From contig JAOSJZ010000001.1 of NCBI GenBank assembly GCA_027493885.1, forward strand, positions 1,916,622 through 1,980,621: a DNA stretch of 64,000 nucleotides, in the 5' to 3' direction. The number at the start of each line of letters is the position of its first letter. Position 1 is the first letter of the stretch. The notes beneath the pieces were generated by a model. That model was not told where the DNA came from. It worked only from the letters and a program-made list of their open reading frames with translations, and did no database searches. Shown one piece after another: positions 43,262 to 52,050 of this stretch. The stretch comes from Gaiella sp. (GTDB lineage Bacteria; Actinomycetota; Thermoleophilia; Gaiellales; Gaiellaceae). The position numbers were made by a program, and so were the translations under genes.

Positions 43262-44706
43262 AGGCCCATCGTAGCCCTGCCGCGGGGAAGCGGCGCCCGC
43301 GCCTCGAGCTCGGCGAGCTCACGCTCGGCCCAGGCGTCGAGATCGTGGCGCCGCACACGCGACCGGATCCCCTCGAGCCAGGCGCGCCGTGTCGAGTCGG
43401 GGAGCTCGATCGCCCGCTCGAGCGCGCGCGCCTGGCCCTCCACGTCCAGCGGGTCGACCGGTACGACCCACTCGTCGAGCTCCTCGAACGCGCCCGCCTC
43501 GCGCGAGAGGACGAGCACGCCGTCACGCCCGTTCACGAGCGGCGCCTCCTTCGCCACCAGGTTGAGCCCGTCCATCACCGGGTTCACGAGGAGGACGTCG
43601 TACTCCGCATACGCCGCCACCGAGGCGAGCAGATCGTCACGAACGACGAGCGAGACCGGCTCCCAGCCGGGCCGCCCGAACCGGTCGTTCACCGCGGCGA
43701 CGGCGCGATCGATCGCGAGGCGGTAGTCCACGTACTCGGGAATCTCCTCGCGGGAAGGATCGAGCAGCGCGAGCAGCACGACGCGGCCGTGCAGGGCCGA
43801 CCTGTGCTCGAGCAGCTTCCCGAAGGCCTCGAAGCCACGTACCGCGTTCTTCGAGGGGTCTGCGCGGTCGACGCGGACGACGAGGATCTCGGGGCGCTTC
43901 GCGAGCAGCTCCGCCCGGCGCGCGATCACCCCGTCGTTCGCCGCGAGCGCGTCGAACTCGACCGCGTCGACCGCGATCGGGTTCGCGTGCGAGACGCGCT
44001 CGGCCTCCGCACCCCGACCGAGAAGCGCCTCGCAGCTCTCGACGAACGCCGCGCGCCAGCGCTCCGTGTGGAAGCCGAGGCTGTCGCAGGCGAGAAGCCC
44101 CTCGTGGATCGCGCAGGCGATCTCGGGAGGCAGCACGGCCCAGGAGTCCGGACCGACCCAGGGGATGTGCGTGAAGTGGGCGATGCGCGCCCCGGGCCGC
44201 GCGGCGCGGACGAGCGCGGGCACGAGGTAGAGGTGGTAGTCCTGGACGAGCACGGGCGCATCCGGCACGCGGTCGAGCTCGCCGATCGTCGCGGCCGCGA
44301 GCGCGCGGTTGGCCTCGAGGTAGCCGTGCTGCCATGCGCGACCGAGATCGGCGGCGGGGTCCCGCTTGAGATCCCAGAGCCGGTGCTGGACGAACCAGAG
44401 CACCGGGTTCGCGACGACGCCGTAGAACAGCCGGTACACCTCCGCGTCGTGGACGACGAGGCGGAGCGCGAACGGCGACCCGGACGCCGACTGCTCGATC
44501 CGCCGCCCGGACAGCGCGACCTCGCGGTCGACGTCGCTCATGGCGCTCGCGACCCATGTGACCTCATGGCGATCGACGAGCGGGCGGAGGGCGGTCACGA
44601 GACCGCCGGCGCCACGGGAGGTCTCGAGCTCGCCGCCGGGGCCGACGAGGAACCCGACAGGGCCGCGGTTCGAGACGACGACGAGCGGCTCGCGCCTGCT
44701 CATCAC
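43258..44706 (-). CDS. otsA: trehalose-6-phosphate synthase (GT20)
   Basis: 482 residues: LVVVSNRGPVGFLVG, TWVASAMSDVDREVA, QDYHLYLVPALVR, HFTHIPWVGPDSWAVLPPEI, LGFHTERWRAAFVESC, RVDRADPSKNAVRGFEAF and NPVMDGLNLVAKEAPLVNGR. All are OtsA motifs for UDP/ADP-glucose and glucose-6-phosphate. GTG 44706 overlaps the htrA stop; ATG 44703 is an equally good start. No otsB phosphatase adjacent. Trehalose is an osmotic/heat protectant, fitting its place after a stress protease. Confidence 0.94.
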   Translation of the reverse strand: MMSRREPLVVVSNRGPVGFLVGPGGELETSRGAGGLVTALRPLVDRHEVTWVASAMSDVDREVALSGRRIEQSASGSPFALRLVVHDAEVYRLFYGVVANPVLWFVQHRLWDLKRDPAADLGRAWQHGYLEANRALAAATIGELDRVPDAPVLVQDYHLYLVPALVRAARPGARIAHFTHIPWVGPDSWAVLPPEIACAIHEGLLACDSLGFHTERWRAAFVESCEALLGRGAEAERVSHANPIAVDAVEFDALAANDGVIARRAELLAKRPEILVVRVDRADPSKNAVRGFEAFGKLLEHRSALHGRVVLLALLDPSREEIPEYVDYRLAIDRAVAAVNDRFGRPGWEPVSLVVRDDLLASVAAYAEYDVLLVNPVMDGLNLVAKEAPLVNGRDGVLVLSREAGAFEELDEWVVPVDPLDVEGQARALERAIELPDSTRRAWLEGIRSRVRRHDLDAWAERELAELEARAPLPRGRATMGL

Positions 44707-45869
44707 CTCGCCGGGCGGTCGCCGAGCCTGACCGGGATCGCGACCCGCCGCTTGCCGCGAAGCACGGTGAAGGTGACGGTCTGCCCCGGCATGAGCTCCG
44801 TGGTGACGAGCCGCGAGACGTCGTCGGCGCCCTGGATCTCCGTCTCGCCGATCGCGACGACGACGTCGCCGCCGAGCGTCACGTCGAGCCCGTTGAACGC
44901 CTCCGTCCGCTCGCCTCCGCGCAGGCCGGCGGCCGCGGCGGGCGAGCCGGTCTCGACGCGCGTGACGAGCGCGCCGCGCTGCGCGCCGAGATCGAACGCC
45001 GCGGCGATCCCCGGCGTAACGTCCTGCGTGCTGACGCCGATGTACGCGTACCGCACACGGCCCGTTCGGAGCAGCTGGTCGAGTGCGCGGCGCGCGAGAT
45101 CGATCGGGATCGCGAACCCGACGCCCTCGTTGACGCCGGAGGTGGACTCGATCTGCGCGTTGATGCCGATGACGCGCCCGTCACGGTCGAAGAGCGGCCC
45201 TCCGGAGTTGCCGCGGTTGATCGGCGCGTCGGTCTGGATCGCGTTCGAGACCGCGAACCCGCCGGCCGCCAGCGAGTCGATCGAGCGGCCGGTGGCGGAG
45301 ACGACGCCGACGGTGAGGGAGCTCTGCTTCCCGAACGGGCTTCCGATCGCCGCGACGGGCTCGCCAACCGCAACCGTCGCCGAGGTCCCAAGCGGGACGG
45401 GAGCGAGCTCGTGATCGCTGGGCGACACGCGGATCACGCCGACGTCGCTGAACAGGTCCCAGCCCACGACCCGCGCGCGGATCCGCTCGCCGTCGGCGAA
45501 CTCGACGTACACCGCTTGCGCGCCCCGGACGTTCGTCCGCGCCTCGGCTGCGTTCGTGATCACGTGTGCGTTCGTGAGGACGACGCCGTCGCGGCCGACG
45601 ACGAACCCCGAGCCCTGCGCCATGCCCTCGATGCCGAGGTTCGCGTAGATCGTGACGACACCGGCGGCACGTGCGCGGTAGAGCGCCTCCGGATCGAACG
45701 CCGCACCGGACGCCCGGGCGGGCGATGTCGCCGCCGGTGCGGCGACGGTGCTCTCGACAACCGTCGTGGTGTCCTCGCCGATCCCCACGGCCGCGCCGAC
45801 GAGCAACGCGGCGGCCGCGCCGATCGCGGCGGCGACGACGACAAGACCGGCTGCGGCGGAGCGGCCCAT
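44703..45869 (-). CDS. HtrA/DegP-type serine protease with PDZ domain
   Basis: 388 residues. N-terminal membrane helix (7-30), low-complexity linker, trypsin-like domain with triad His102 (VVLTNAHVIT), Asp142 (LFSDVGVIRV) and Ser222 (NRGNSGGPLF), then one PDZ domain (about 280-375, GSPAAAAGLRGGE). TACGGT lies 6 nt before the ATG. Located 64 nt after a two-component kinase, like the MprAB-PepD arrangement of mycobacteria, suggesting envelope-stress control. It also leads a five-gene run with 4-bp overlaps (otsA, aldehyde dehydrogenase, moaC, ubiA). Confidence 0.94.
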   Translation of the reverse strand: MGRSAAAGLVVVAAAIGAAAALLVGAAVGIGEDTTTVVESTVAAPAATSPARASGAAFDPEALYRARAAGVVTIYANLGIEGMAQGSGFVVGRDGVVLTNAHVITNAAEARTNVRGAQAVYVEFADGERIRARVVGWDLFSDVGVIRVSPSDHELAPVPLGTSATVAVGEPVAAIGSPFGKQSSLTVGVVSATGRSIDSLAAGGFAVSNAIQTDAPINRGNSGGPLFDRDGRVIGINAQIESTSGVNEGVGFAIPIDLARRALDQLLRTGRVRYAYIGVSTQDVTPGIAAAFDLGAQRGALVTRVETGSPAAAAGLRGGERTEAFNGLDVTLGGDVVVAIGETEIQGADDVSRLVTTELMPGQTVTFTVLRGKRRVAIPVRLGDRPAR

Positions 45870-45895
45870 GCGGCCACCGTAGCAACGCCCACCTC

Positions 45896-45911
45896 GTTTC
45901 CACGTGGAAAC
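45896..45911. promoter_or_regulatory. parS-like palindrome 1
   Basis: GTTTCCACGTGGAAAC is a perfect 16-bp palindrome centred on CACGTG. It resembles the ParB-binding consensus TGTTTCACGTGAAACA. parB and parA are encoded about 15 kb away. It lies between htrA and the kinase gene. Confidence 0.65.
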
Positions 45912-45929
45912 TGCCCGGCGACCCAGGGC

Positions 45930-45945
45930 CTTTTCACGTGGAAAC
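45930..45945. promoter_or_regulatory. parS-like palindrome 2
   Basis: CTTTTCACGTGGAAAC shares CACGTG and the GGAAAC arm with site 1, 34 bp away. It overlaps the last codons (Val-Ser-Thr-stop) of the sensor kinase gene, so the site constrains the protein end. Confidence 0.6.
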
Positions 45946-47361
45946 GGCGAGCTCCTCGACGGGCGCCGAGGTAGCGGGGAGGGAGAGCGTGAACGTCGTC
46001 AGCCCGCCCGCGCTCCGAAGCTCCACCGTCCCGCCCATCCGCTCGGCAAGCTCGCGTGCGATCGCGAGCCCCAGGCCGCTGCCCGAGGCATGCGGGCCCT
46101 CCACCCGATAGAAGCGGTCGAAGACGCGCTCGGCGTACTGGAGCGGGATCCCGGGGCCGTCGTCGGAGACCGCGAGCTCGGCACGCCCGTTGCCCTGTGC
46201 CGTGGAGATCCGGATCTCGGTGCCTGGCGGCGTGTGCGCGAGCGCGTTTCCGGCCAGCGCGCGGCCGATCTGGAGGACGCGCTCCTCGTCTGCGAGCGCC
46301 CAGGCCTCCGTGTCGCTCTCGAGGACGAGGCGGTGGCCAGACGCCTCGGCCAGCGGTGTGAGCTCGTCGACGAGCGCGCGAGCGGTGTCTGCGAGGACGA
46401 CGTCCTCCTGCTCGACCCGGAGCCGGCCGGCATCCATGCGAGAGAGGTCGAGGAGATCGGCCGCGAGCTTCGTCAGCCGCTCGACCTGCTCGCGTGTGGT
46501 CGCGAGGAACCCGGCGCGCGTCTCCTCGTCGAGGTCCTCGTCGGCCATCAGCTCGAGGAAGCCGGCGAGCGAGAACAGCGGCGTGCGCAGCTCGTGCGAG
46601 GCGTTTGCGACGAACTCCTTGCGCGCGGTGTCGAGCTGGGCGAGCTGGACGCGCATCCGCTCGAACGCCGCGGCGAGCTCGCCGAGCTCGTCGTCTCCGA
46701 GGTCGACGACCGGCTCGTCGAAGCGGCCCTTAGCGATGCGGTTCGCCGCCCGCTCGAGCCTCCGGATGCGCCGTGCGTGCAGGGTTGCCGCGGCGCTGCC
46801 GAGGATCGCCGCGATCGCGAGCGCGACACCCGTCGCGTAGAGCAGGCGCCGTTTGACCACGCGCACGGTCGCGAGCTGGTCCTCGATCGGCGTCGAGAAG
46901 AGGAGCACGTTGCCGGAGACGAGCGGCACCGCGACCTCGCCGAACGGGCGCCCGTTCCGCTCGACGCGTCCGCGCGCAATCCGAGCGTGCTGCGCCGAGT
47001 CGAGCGCGACCGCGTCCTCGCTGATCGACCCGGCCTGCGCCGCCGAGTCGGCGAGCGGCCGCAACGAGAGCGGCTCCGGCCCGAAGACCTGGAAGATCAC
47101 GACCCGGGCGTTCGCGAGCAGCGACGCGCCGTCCGCGAAGTAGTCCATCGCCAGCGGCGCGCCGAACTCGCCCCGCGCGTCGGTCTTCGTGTACGCGATG
47201 GCGGTCGACTGGGCGTCCCGACCGAGCTCGTCGAGGCGCTCGTCGACCAGGCGCCGCTCGAGCGACGGCACGACCATCAGGTAGGCGCCGCCGAGCGCGC
47301 CCCCAACGATCAGGAGGAGCGCGAGCGCGAGCGTCGTCCGGATCCCGCCGGGGAGGCTCAC
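45934..47361 (-). CDS. two-component sensor histidine kinase
   Basis: 475 residues. Transmembrane helices at about 10-32 and 172-193 bracket an extracytoplasmic sensor domain. HAMP (194-245), HisKA with phospho-acceptor His256 in FVANASHELRTPLFSL, and a HATPase domain with NALAHTPPGTEI, VSDDGPGIP, FDRFYRV and GSGLGLAIARELAE. The start overlaps the response regulator stop by 4 bp. Its C-terminal codons lie inside parS-like site 2. Confidence 0.95.
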   Translation of the reverse strand: MSLPGGIRTTLALALLLIVGGALGGAYLMVVPSLERRLVDERLDELGRDAQSTAIAYTKTDARGEFGAPLAMDYFADGASLLANARVVIFQVFGPEPLSLRPLADSAAQAGSISEDAVALDSAQHARIARGRVERNGRPFGEVAVPLVSGNVLLFSTPIEDQLATVRVVKRRLLYATGVALAIAAILGSAAATLHARRIRRLERAANRIAKGRFDEPVVDLGDDELGELAAAFERMRVQLAQLDTARKEFVANASHELRTPLFSLAGFLELMADEDLDEETRAGFLATTREQVERLTKLAADLLDLSRMDAGRLRVEQEDVVLADTARALVDELTPLAEASGHRLVLESDTEAWALADEERVLQIGRALAGNALAHTPPGTEIRISTAQGNGRAELAVSDDGPGIPLQYAERVFDRFYRVEGPHASGSGLGLAIARELAERMGGTVELRSAGGLTTFTLSLPATSAPVEELAVST

Positions 47362-48059
47362 GAGTCCCGGAAGCGGTACCCGGCGCCGCGGACGGTGAGG
47401 ATCAGCTCGGGCTCGCGGGCGTCGCGCTCGATCTTCTCGCGCAGGTGCCGGACGTGGACGTCGATCGTGCGCGGCTCACGGTAGTCGGCGCTGCCGCGGA
47501 TCCGCTCGAGCAGCTGCCGGCGGCTGAAGACGATCCCGGGATCCGAGGCGAGCAGCGCCAGGAGCTCGAACTCGACGAAGGTCAGCTGGATCGGCTCACC
47601 GCGCACCTCCACCGTGCGACGCGGCAGGTCGATGACGAGGTCTCCGCGGTCGACGACCTCGTCGCGCCGGCTTGCGTGGTGCGGCGTGGCGGCCCGGCGG
47701 AGCAGCGCCCGGACGCGGCTTCGAAACTCCCGGATCGAGAAGGGCTTCGTGATGTAGTCGTCGGCGCCGAGCTCGAGCCCGAGCACCTTGTCGAGCTCGT
47801 CGTCGCGCGCGGTCAGCATGATGATCGGCACGGTGCTCTCCGAGCGAAGCCGCCGGCAGACTTCGAGGCCGTCTACCCTCGGCAGCATGATGTCGAGGAC
47901 GACGAGATCGACGTCCTCCTCCTCGAAGCGACGCAGCGCCTCGTCGCCGTCGCGGGCCTGGACGACGCGGTAGCCGTCGCGTTCGAGCGGATACGTGAGC
48001 AGGGACTGGATGGCGTCCTCGTCGTCGACGAGAAGGATTGTCGAGGACGACTCCGGCAT
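47358..48059 (-). CDS. OmpR/PhoB-family response regulator
   Basis: 233 residues. Receiver: LLVDDEDAIQSLL (acidic pair), phospho-acceptor Asp56 in VVLDIMLPRVDGLE, and Lys106 in DDYITKPFSIREF. Winged-helix output: TFVEFELLALLASDPGIVFS, RRQLLERIRGSADYREPRTI, DVHVRHLREKIERD and TVRGAGYRF. ATG 48059 gives the canonical N-terminus. It pairs with the downstream kinase and is divergent from the M28-like gene. Confidence 0.96.
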   Translation of the reverse strand: MPESSSTILLVDDEDAIQSLLTYPLERDGYRVVQARDGDEALRRFEEEDVDLVVLDIMLPRVDGLEVCRRLRSESTVPIIMLTARDDELDKVLGLELGADDYITKPFSIREFRSRVRALLRRAATPHHASRRDEVVDRGDLVIDLPRRTVEVRGEPIQLTFVEFELLALLASDPGIVFSRRQLLERIRGSADYREPRTIDVHVRHLREKIERDAREPELILTVRGAGYRFRDS

Positions 48060-48107
48060 CTGAGATGGCGTCAGCGCCCCCACGAGCGTTCGGGCCTGCC
48101 CGCCCCC

Positions 48108-48114
48108 TACTATA
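48108..48114. promoter_or_regulatory. overlapping divergent -10 elements
   Basis: The 7-bp TACTATA contains TACTAT on the plus strand, 10 nt before the ATG at 48124, and TATAGT on the minus strand, about 50 nt before the response regulator start. Shared use would couple the two promoters. Confidence 0.5.
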
Positions 48115-48123
48115 GCCTCCTGC

Positions 48124-49896
48124 ATGGAGTCGGCCCGGCTCGGCACGAGCAACCGGAGACCGCGGCGCGGCTCGATCGAGCGGCCCGTCGACCTGCGGCT
48201 CGTACGCAATCTCGCGGGGCTGCTCGCCTTTCCGCTCCTGCTCGCCGTACTCACCCTGGCCCGTCCGGGCCCGCTTCCCGAGCCCGAGCTGCCGCCGGCG
48301 TTCGACGGCGCGACCGCTCGGTCGCTCGCGGTCGAGCTCGCGAGCGACAACGCGAACCGCGTGCCCGGCTCGCCCGGGGCGGCGAGCGCTGCGGCATGGT
48401 TCCGCGAGAAGCTCGGTCTCTATGGTCTCGCGGTCCGCGAGGACGTCTGGGCGGACGACGTTCCCGGCGTCGGGCGGGTCGAGCTGCGAAACCTCGCGAC
48501 CGTCGTCCGGGGCACGCTTCCCGAGGCGATCGTCGTTGTTGCGCATCGTGACAACAACGGTCTCACCGCGGGTGCCAACGACAACGCGAGCGGGACGGCC
48601 GCGCTCGTCGAGCTCGCCCGCGCGTACGCGACCGCCGGCACGACGGAGTCGGCCCGGACGCCTCTCCACACGCTCGTCTTCCTGTCGACCGACGCCGGCG
48701 CCTACGGATCTCTCGGTCTCGCACGGTTCGCGAGCCGCTCTCCGCTCGCGCGAGCGGCCGTGGCGCTCGTGTCGCTCGACGGGCTCGCCGGGTCGGCGCG
48801 CCCGCAGCTCCGGCTCGCGGGGCTCGAACGCAGGTCGCCGCCGCCCGCGCTCGTCCGCACCGCCGTCGCGCGAATCGCCACGGAGACAGGGGCGGCGCCC
48901 GAGCAGCCCGGACTGCTCGAGCAGCTGGTCTGGCTCGGGCTTCCGTTCGGCTTCGGCGAGCAGGCACCCGCGCTCGGCGTCGGCATTCCCTCGGTGCGTG
49001 TCTCGACCAGCCCGGACGCCGGAACGCCGCCCGGCGGCGACGAGCTCGCAACGTTGGACGGACAGACGCTCACCCGGCTCGGCCGCGCCTCGGAGACGCT
49101 TCTCGCCTCGCTCGACGCCGCGGTCGAGCTTCCAGCGGCAACCGGCGGCGCCGTCTTCCTGGGCGACCGCGCCGTCCGCGGCTGGGCGCTCGAGCTCCTG
49201 CTCCTCGTCGCTCTCGTCCCGTTCGCCGCCGCCGCGCTCGACCTCCTCTCGCGCTGCCGGAAGCGGCGCCTCCCGCTGCAGCCGGCATGGGAGGCGCTCC
49301 GCCGCCGGATCGCGCTCTGGCTCGTCCTGCTGGCGCTGCTCGGGCTGGCAGCGCTCGCGGGCACGTTCCCGGTCGAGCCGGCGCTTCCGCCCCCGCCCGA
49401 CCAGCCGCCGCTCGACCGGTGGCCGGTCGGGGCGATCGTGCTCGGCGTCGTCGCGGTCGTGCTCGTCTGGCTCCGGGCGAGGGCCCGGCTCATTCCGCGT
49501 GCCCGTGCGCGAGCCGAGGAGGACCTCGCGGCGTATGCGGTCGCCTTCGTCGCGCTGCTCGCGGTCGCCGTCGCGGCGGCGCTCGTCTCCCCCTACAGCC
49601 TCGTCTTCGTGCTCCCGTCGCTCTACGCCTGGCTCGTGCTCCCGCAGCTCCGCCGAAGCCCCGCCTGGGTCACCGACGTGGCGTTCGGGATCGGGCTGAG
49701 CGGGCCCGTGCTCGCGCTGGTCGTCCTGGCGAAGCAGCTCGAGCTCGGTCTCCGCGCGCCGCTCTACGCGGCCTCCCTGCTCACCACCGGCGTCGTGCCG
49801 TGGGGCTCGACCCTCGCGCTCGCGCTGTGGGCGGCGGTGGCGAGCTTCGTCGGCGCGATCGCCGCCGGCCGCTACACGGCCCCGAGCGGTAGGTAG
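48124..49896 (+). CDS. M28-peptidase-like membrane protein lacking key catalytic residues
   Basis: 590 residues. One N-terminal helix (30-46), then an M28-like luminal domain (about 60-335), then seven to eight C-terminal helices. Zinc-site pieces are present in VVVAHRDNNGLTAGANDNAS (His141, Asp153). The catalytic Glu-Glu segment of the family reads STDAGAYGSLG (Ala191-Gly192), and the last His ligand is not visible (SPDAGTPPGG). Peptidase activity is therefore doubtful. The layout resembles Fxna/ERMP1-type membrane M28 proteins. Its 3' end overlaps the convergent moeA by 25 bp. Confidence 0.75.
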   Translation: MESARLGTSNRRPRRGSIERPVDLRLVRNLAGLLAFPLLLAVLTLARPGPLPEPELPPAFDGATARSLAVELASDNANRVPGSPGAASAAAWFREKLGLYGLAVREDVWADDVPGVGRVELRNLATVVRGTLPEAIVVVAHRDNNGLTAGANDNASGTAALVELARAYATAGTTESARTPLHTLVFLSTDAGAYGSLGLARFASRSPLARAAVALVSLDGLAGSARPQLRLAGLERRSPPPALVRTAVARIATETGAAPEQPGLLEQLVWLGLPFGFGEQAPALGVGIPSVRVSTSPDAGTPPGGDELATLDGQTLTRLGRASETLLASLDAAVELPAATGGAVFLGDRAVRGWALELLLLVALVPFAAAALDLLSRCRKRRLPLQPAWEALRRRIALWLVLLALLGLAALAGTFPVEPALPPPPDQPPLDRWPVGAIVLGVVAVVLVWLRARARLIPRARARAEEDLAAYAVAFVALLAVAVAAALVSPYSLVFVLPSLYAWLVLPQLRRSPAWVTDVAFGIGLSGPVLALVVLAKQLELGLRAPLYAASLLTTGVVPWGSTLALALWAAVASFVGAIAAGRYTAPSGR

Positions 49897-51071
49897 CGAG
49901 CCGCTGCGCCCGCGGGCAGCGGCTCGTCGCCGCGCGGCACGTGTACGAGCGCGTCTGCGGCGGCGGCACGAACGATCATGTGCGACTCCTGGCCCTCGAT
50001 CGGAACGAGAACGACTCCGGCCTCCGACTCCTCGATCCGCGCGCGCTGGAAGTCGTCACGCTGGGGATGACGGCGCGCGGGCGCCCCGAGCGTGCCCCAC
50101 GCCCACGGAGCCAGCGGATCGCCGGCCCCCTGCAGGGCGCGAAGCGCGGGAGCGACGAAGAGGAGCGCGCCCACGAGCGACGACACCGGGTTGCCGGGCA
50201 GGCCGAAGACGAGGGTCTCGCCGCGGACGGAGAACGAGATCGGCTTGCCGGGCCGCATCGCGACACGCCAGAAAACCTCTTCGGCTCCGAGCTCCGCGAG
50301 GATCTCCCGAACGAGGTCGTGCGGGCCGACCGAGACACCGCCCGAGGTGACGAGGACGTCCGCCTCGAGACCGCGTGCGAGCGCCGAGCGGTGCGCGGCG
50401 GGATCGTCGGACACGGTCTCGACCGCCTCGACGAGGGCGCCGAGCGACCGGAACAGCGCCGCGAGCATCAGCCCGTTCGACTCGTAGATCTCGCCCTCGC
50501 CGAGTGGCTCGCCGGGCGGGCGGAGCTCCGTACCGGTCGCGACGATGGCGACGCGCGGGCGGACGGCGCAGACGGGATGAGAGACGCCGGCGGCGGCGAG
50601 TGCCGCCAGACGGGAAGGCGACAGAGCGAGACCCGCCGGAAGCACGCGGTCCCCCGCTCGGACGTCGCCGCCGAGCGGACGGATGTTCGCCGCCGGCCGG
50701 ACCGGGTCCCCCACCACGACGGCGCCGTCCCGCTCGGAGACGAGCTCGATCGGGACGACGGCGTCGGCGCCCTCGGGCACGACGCCGCCGGTCGCGATCG
50801 CCATCGCCTCTCCGTCGGCGAGCGCCCGCGGGGCGGGGCGCCCGGCGGCGATCCGCGCGACGACGGGGAGCGTCCCCGGCGTATCGGCTGCCCGCAGCGC
50901 GAAGCCGTCCATCGCCGAGCTCGGAAACCGCGGCAGGTCGACGGCCGCGGCCGCGTCGGCGGCGAGGAAGCGTCCTGCGGCCTCCGCGAGGGGGACGGGC
51001 TCGCCGGCCCGCGGGCGCACGCGCTCGAGCACCTGCGCGAGTGCTTCCTCCACTGCCACGAGCTCTGCCAT
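49872..51071 (-). CDS. moeA: molybdopterin molybdenumtransferase
   Basis: 399 residues: LPRFPSSAMDGFALRAADTP, GGVVPEGADAVVPIE, VRPRVAIVATGTELRPPGEP, YESNGLMLAALFRSLGA, LVTSGGVSVGPHDLVREIL, WRVAMRPGKPI and FGLPGNPVSSLVGALLFV. Inserts molybdate into molybdopterin. TACCGT lies 7 nt before ATG 51071, which sets the start over longer frames. Divergent from the GT2 gene. Confidence 0.95.
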   Translation of the reverse strand: MAELVAVEEALAQVLERVRPRAGEPVPLAEAAGRFLAADAAAAVDLPRFPSSAMDGFALRAADTPGTLPVVARIAAGRPAPRALADGEAMAIATGGVVPEGADAVVPIELVSERDGAVVVGDPVRPAANIRPLGGDVRAGDRVLPAGLALSPSRLAALAAAGVSHPVCAVRPRVAIVATGTELRPPGEPLGEGEIYESNGLMLAALFRSLGALVEAVETVSDDPAAHRSALARGLEADVLVTSGGVSVGPHDLVREILAELGAEEVFWRVAMRPGKPISFSVRGETLVFGLPGNPVSSLVGALLFVAPALRALQGAGDPLAPWAWGTLGAPARRHPQRDDFQRARIEESEAGVVLVPIEGQESHMIVRAAAADALVHVPRGDEPLPAGAAARYLPLGAV

Positions 51072-51078
51072 GTCGCGG

Positions 51079-51099
51079 ACGGTACCCACGGGGTACGCT
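51079..51099. promoter_or_regulatory. divergent leaderless promoters of moeA and GT2 gene
   Basis: ACGGTA (51079-51084; TACCGT on the minus strand) serves moeA and TACGCT (51094-51099) serves the glycosyltransferase. The two start codons are only 34 nt apart, so both transcripts must begin at or near their start codons. Confidence 0.55.
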
Positions 51100-51105
51100 C
51101 GGCGC

Positions 51106-52047
51106 GTGATCTCTGTCGTCGTCCCGGTCCGTGACGAGGAGCTCACGGTCGAGCCGCTCTACGACGAGCTCGCGCGGGCGCTCGCCGCGCGCGGCGAGTC
51201 GTGGGAGGTGGTGTTCGTCGACGACGGCTCCCGCGACGCCACGCACGCGGCCCTCGCGCGTCTTCACGCCCTCGCTCCCAACGTCCGGGTCGTCCGGCTG
51301 CGGCGGAACGCGGGCAAGGCGGCCGCGCTCGACGCGGGCTTCCGCGAGGTCGAGGGCGAGGTGGTCGTGACCATCGACGGCGACCTGCAGGACGACCCCG
51401 CGGAGATCCCGCGCCTCCTCGCGAAGCTCGACGAAGGCTACGACCTCGTCACGGGCTGGAAGACCCGCCGCAACGACCCGTGGCCGCGCCGCTTCCTCTC
51501 GCGTGTGTTCAACAGCGTCACCGGATGGCTCTCCGGCGTCCGGCTGCACGACATGAACTGCGGCCTCAAGGCCTTCCGTGTCGAGGTGGCGCGGGAGCTC
51601 GACCTCTACGGGGAGCTGCACCGCTTCGTGCCCGTGCTTGCGCACGACCTCGGCTTCCGGGTCACGGAGCTTGCCGTGAACCATCGCCCGCGACAGCACG
51701 GCCGCAGCCGGTACGGGATGGAGCGCTACGCGCGCGGCTTCCTCGACCTGCTCACCGTGACGTTCATGAGTCGCTACCGGCACCGCCCGTTGCATCTCTT
51801 CGGCGGGCTCGGGCTCCTGCTCGGCGCGGCGGGGACCGGGATCCTCGTCTACCTGACGATCGAGAAGCTGACCGGGGAGCCGATCGGCAGGCGGCCGCTC
51901 CTCCTGCTCGGCGTCCTGCTCGTCGTCGTCGGGATCCAGTTCCTCTCCCTCGGCCTCCTCTCGGAGCTCGTCACGAGCCAGCACCGTGAGCGGTTGCGTG
52001 CGCTCGACGACCGCCGCTCGAGGCTCGTCGACGAGATCCTGCGATAG
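51106..52047 (+). CDS. family 2 glycosyltransferase (dolichol-phosphate-mannose-synthase-like)
   Basis: 313 residues: ISVVVPVRDEELTVEPLYDE, VVFVDDGSRDATHAALARL, DxD-type TIDGDLQDDPAEIPRLL, GLKAFR and HRPRQHGRSRYGMERYARG. Two C-terminal helices (about 227-250 and 262-285) place it in the DPM1/GtrB group that glycosylates a polyprenyl phosphate. GTG 51106 has TACGCT 6 nt upstream. First of three plus-strand genes. Confidence 0.93.
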   Translation: MISVVVPVRDEELTVEPLYDELARALAARGESWEVVFVDDGSRDATHAALARLHALAPNVRVVRLRRNAGKAAALDAGFREVEGEVVVTIDGDLQDDPAEIPRLLAKLDEGYDLVTGWKTRRNDPWPRRFLSRVFNSVTGWLSGVRLHDMNCGLKAFRVEVARELDLYGELHRFVPVLAHDLGFRVTELAVNHRPRQHGRSRYGMERYARGFLDLLTVTFMSRYRHRPLHLFGGLGLLLGAAGTGILVYLTIEKLTGEPIGRRPLLLLGVLLVVVGIQFLSLGLLSELVTSQHRERLRALDDRRSRLVDEILR

Positions 52048-52050
52048 CGG

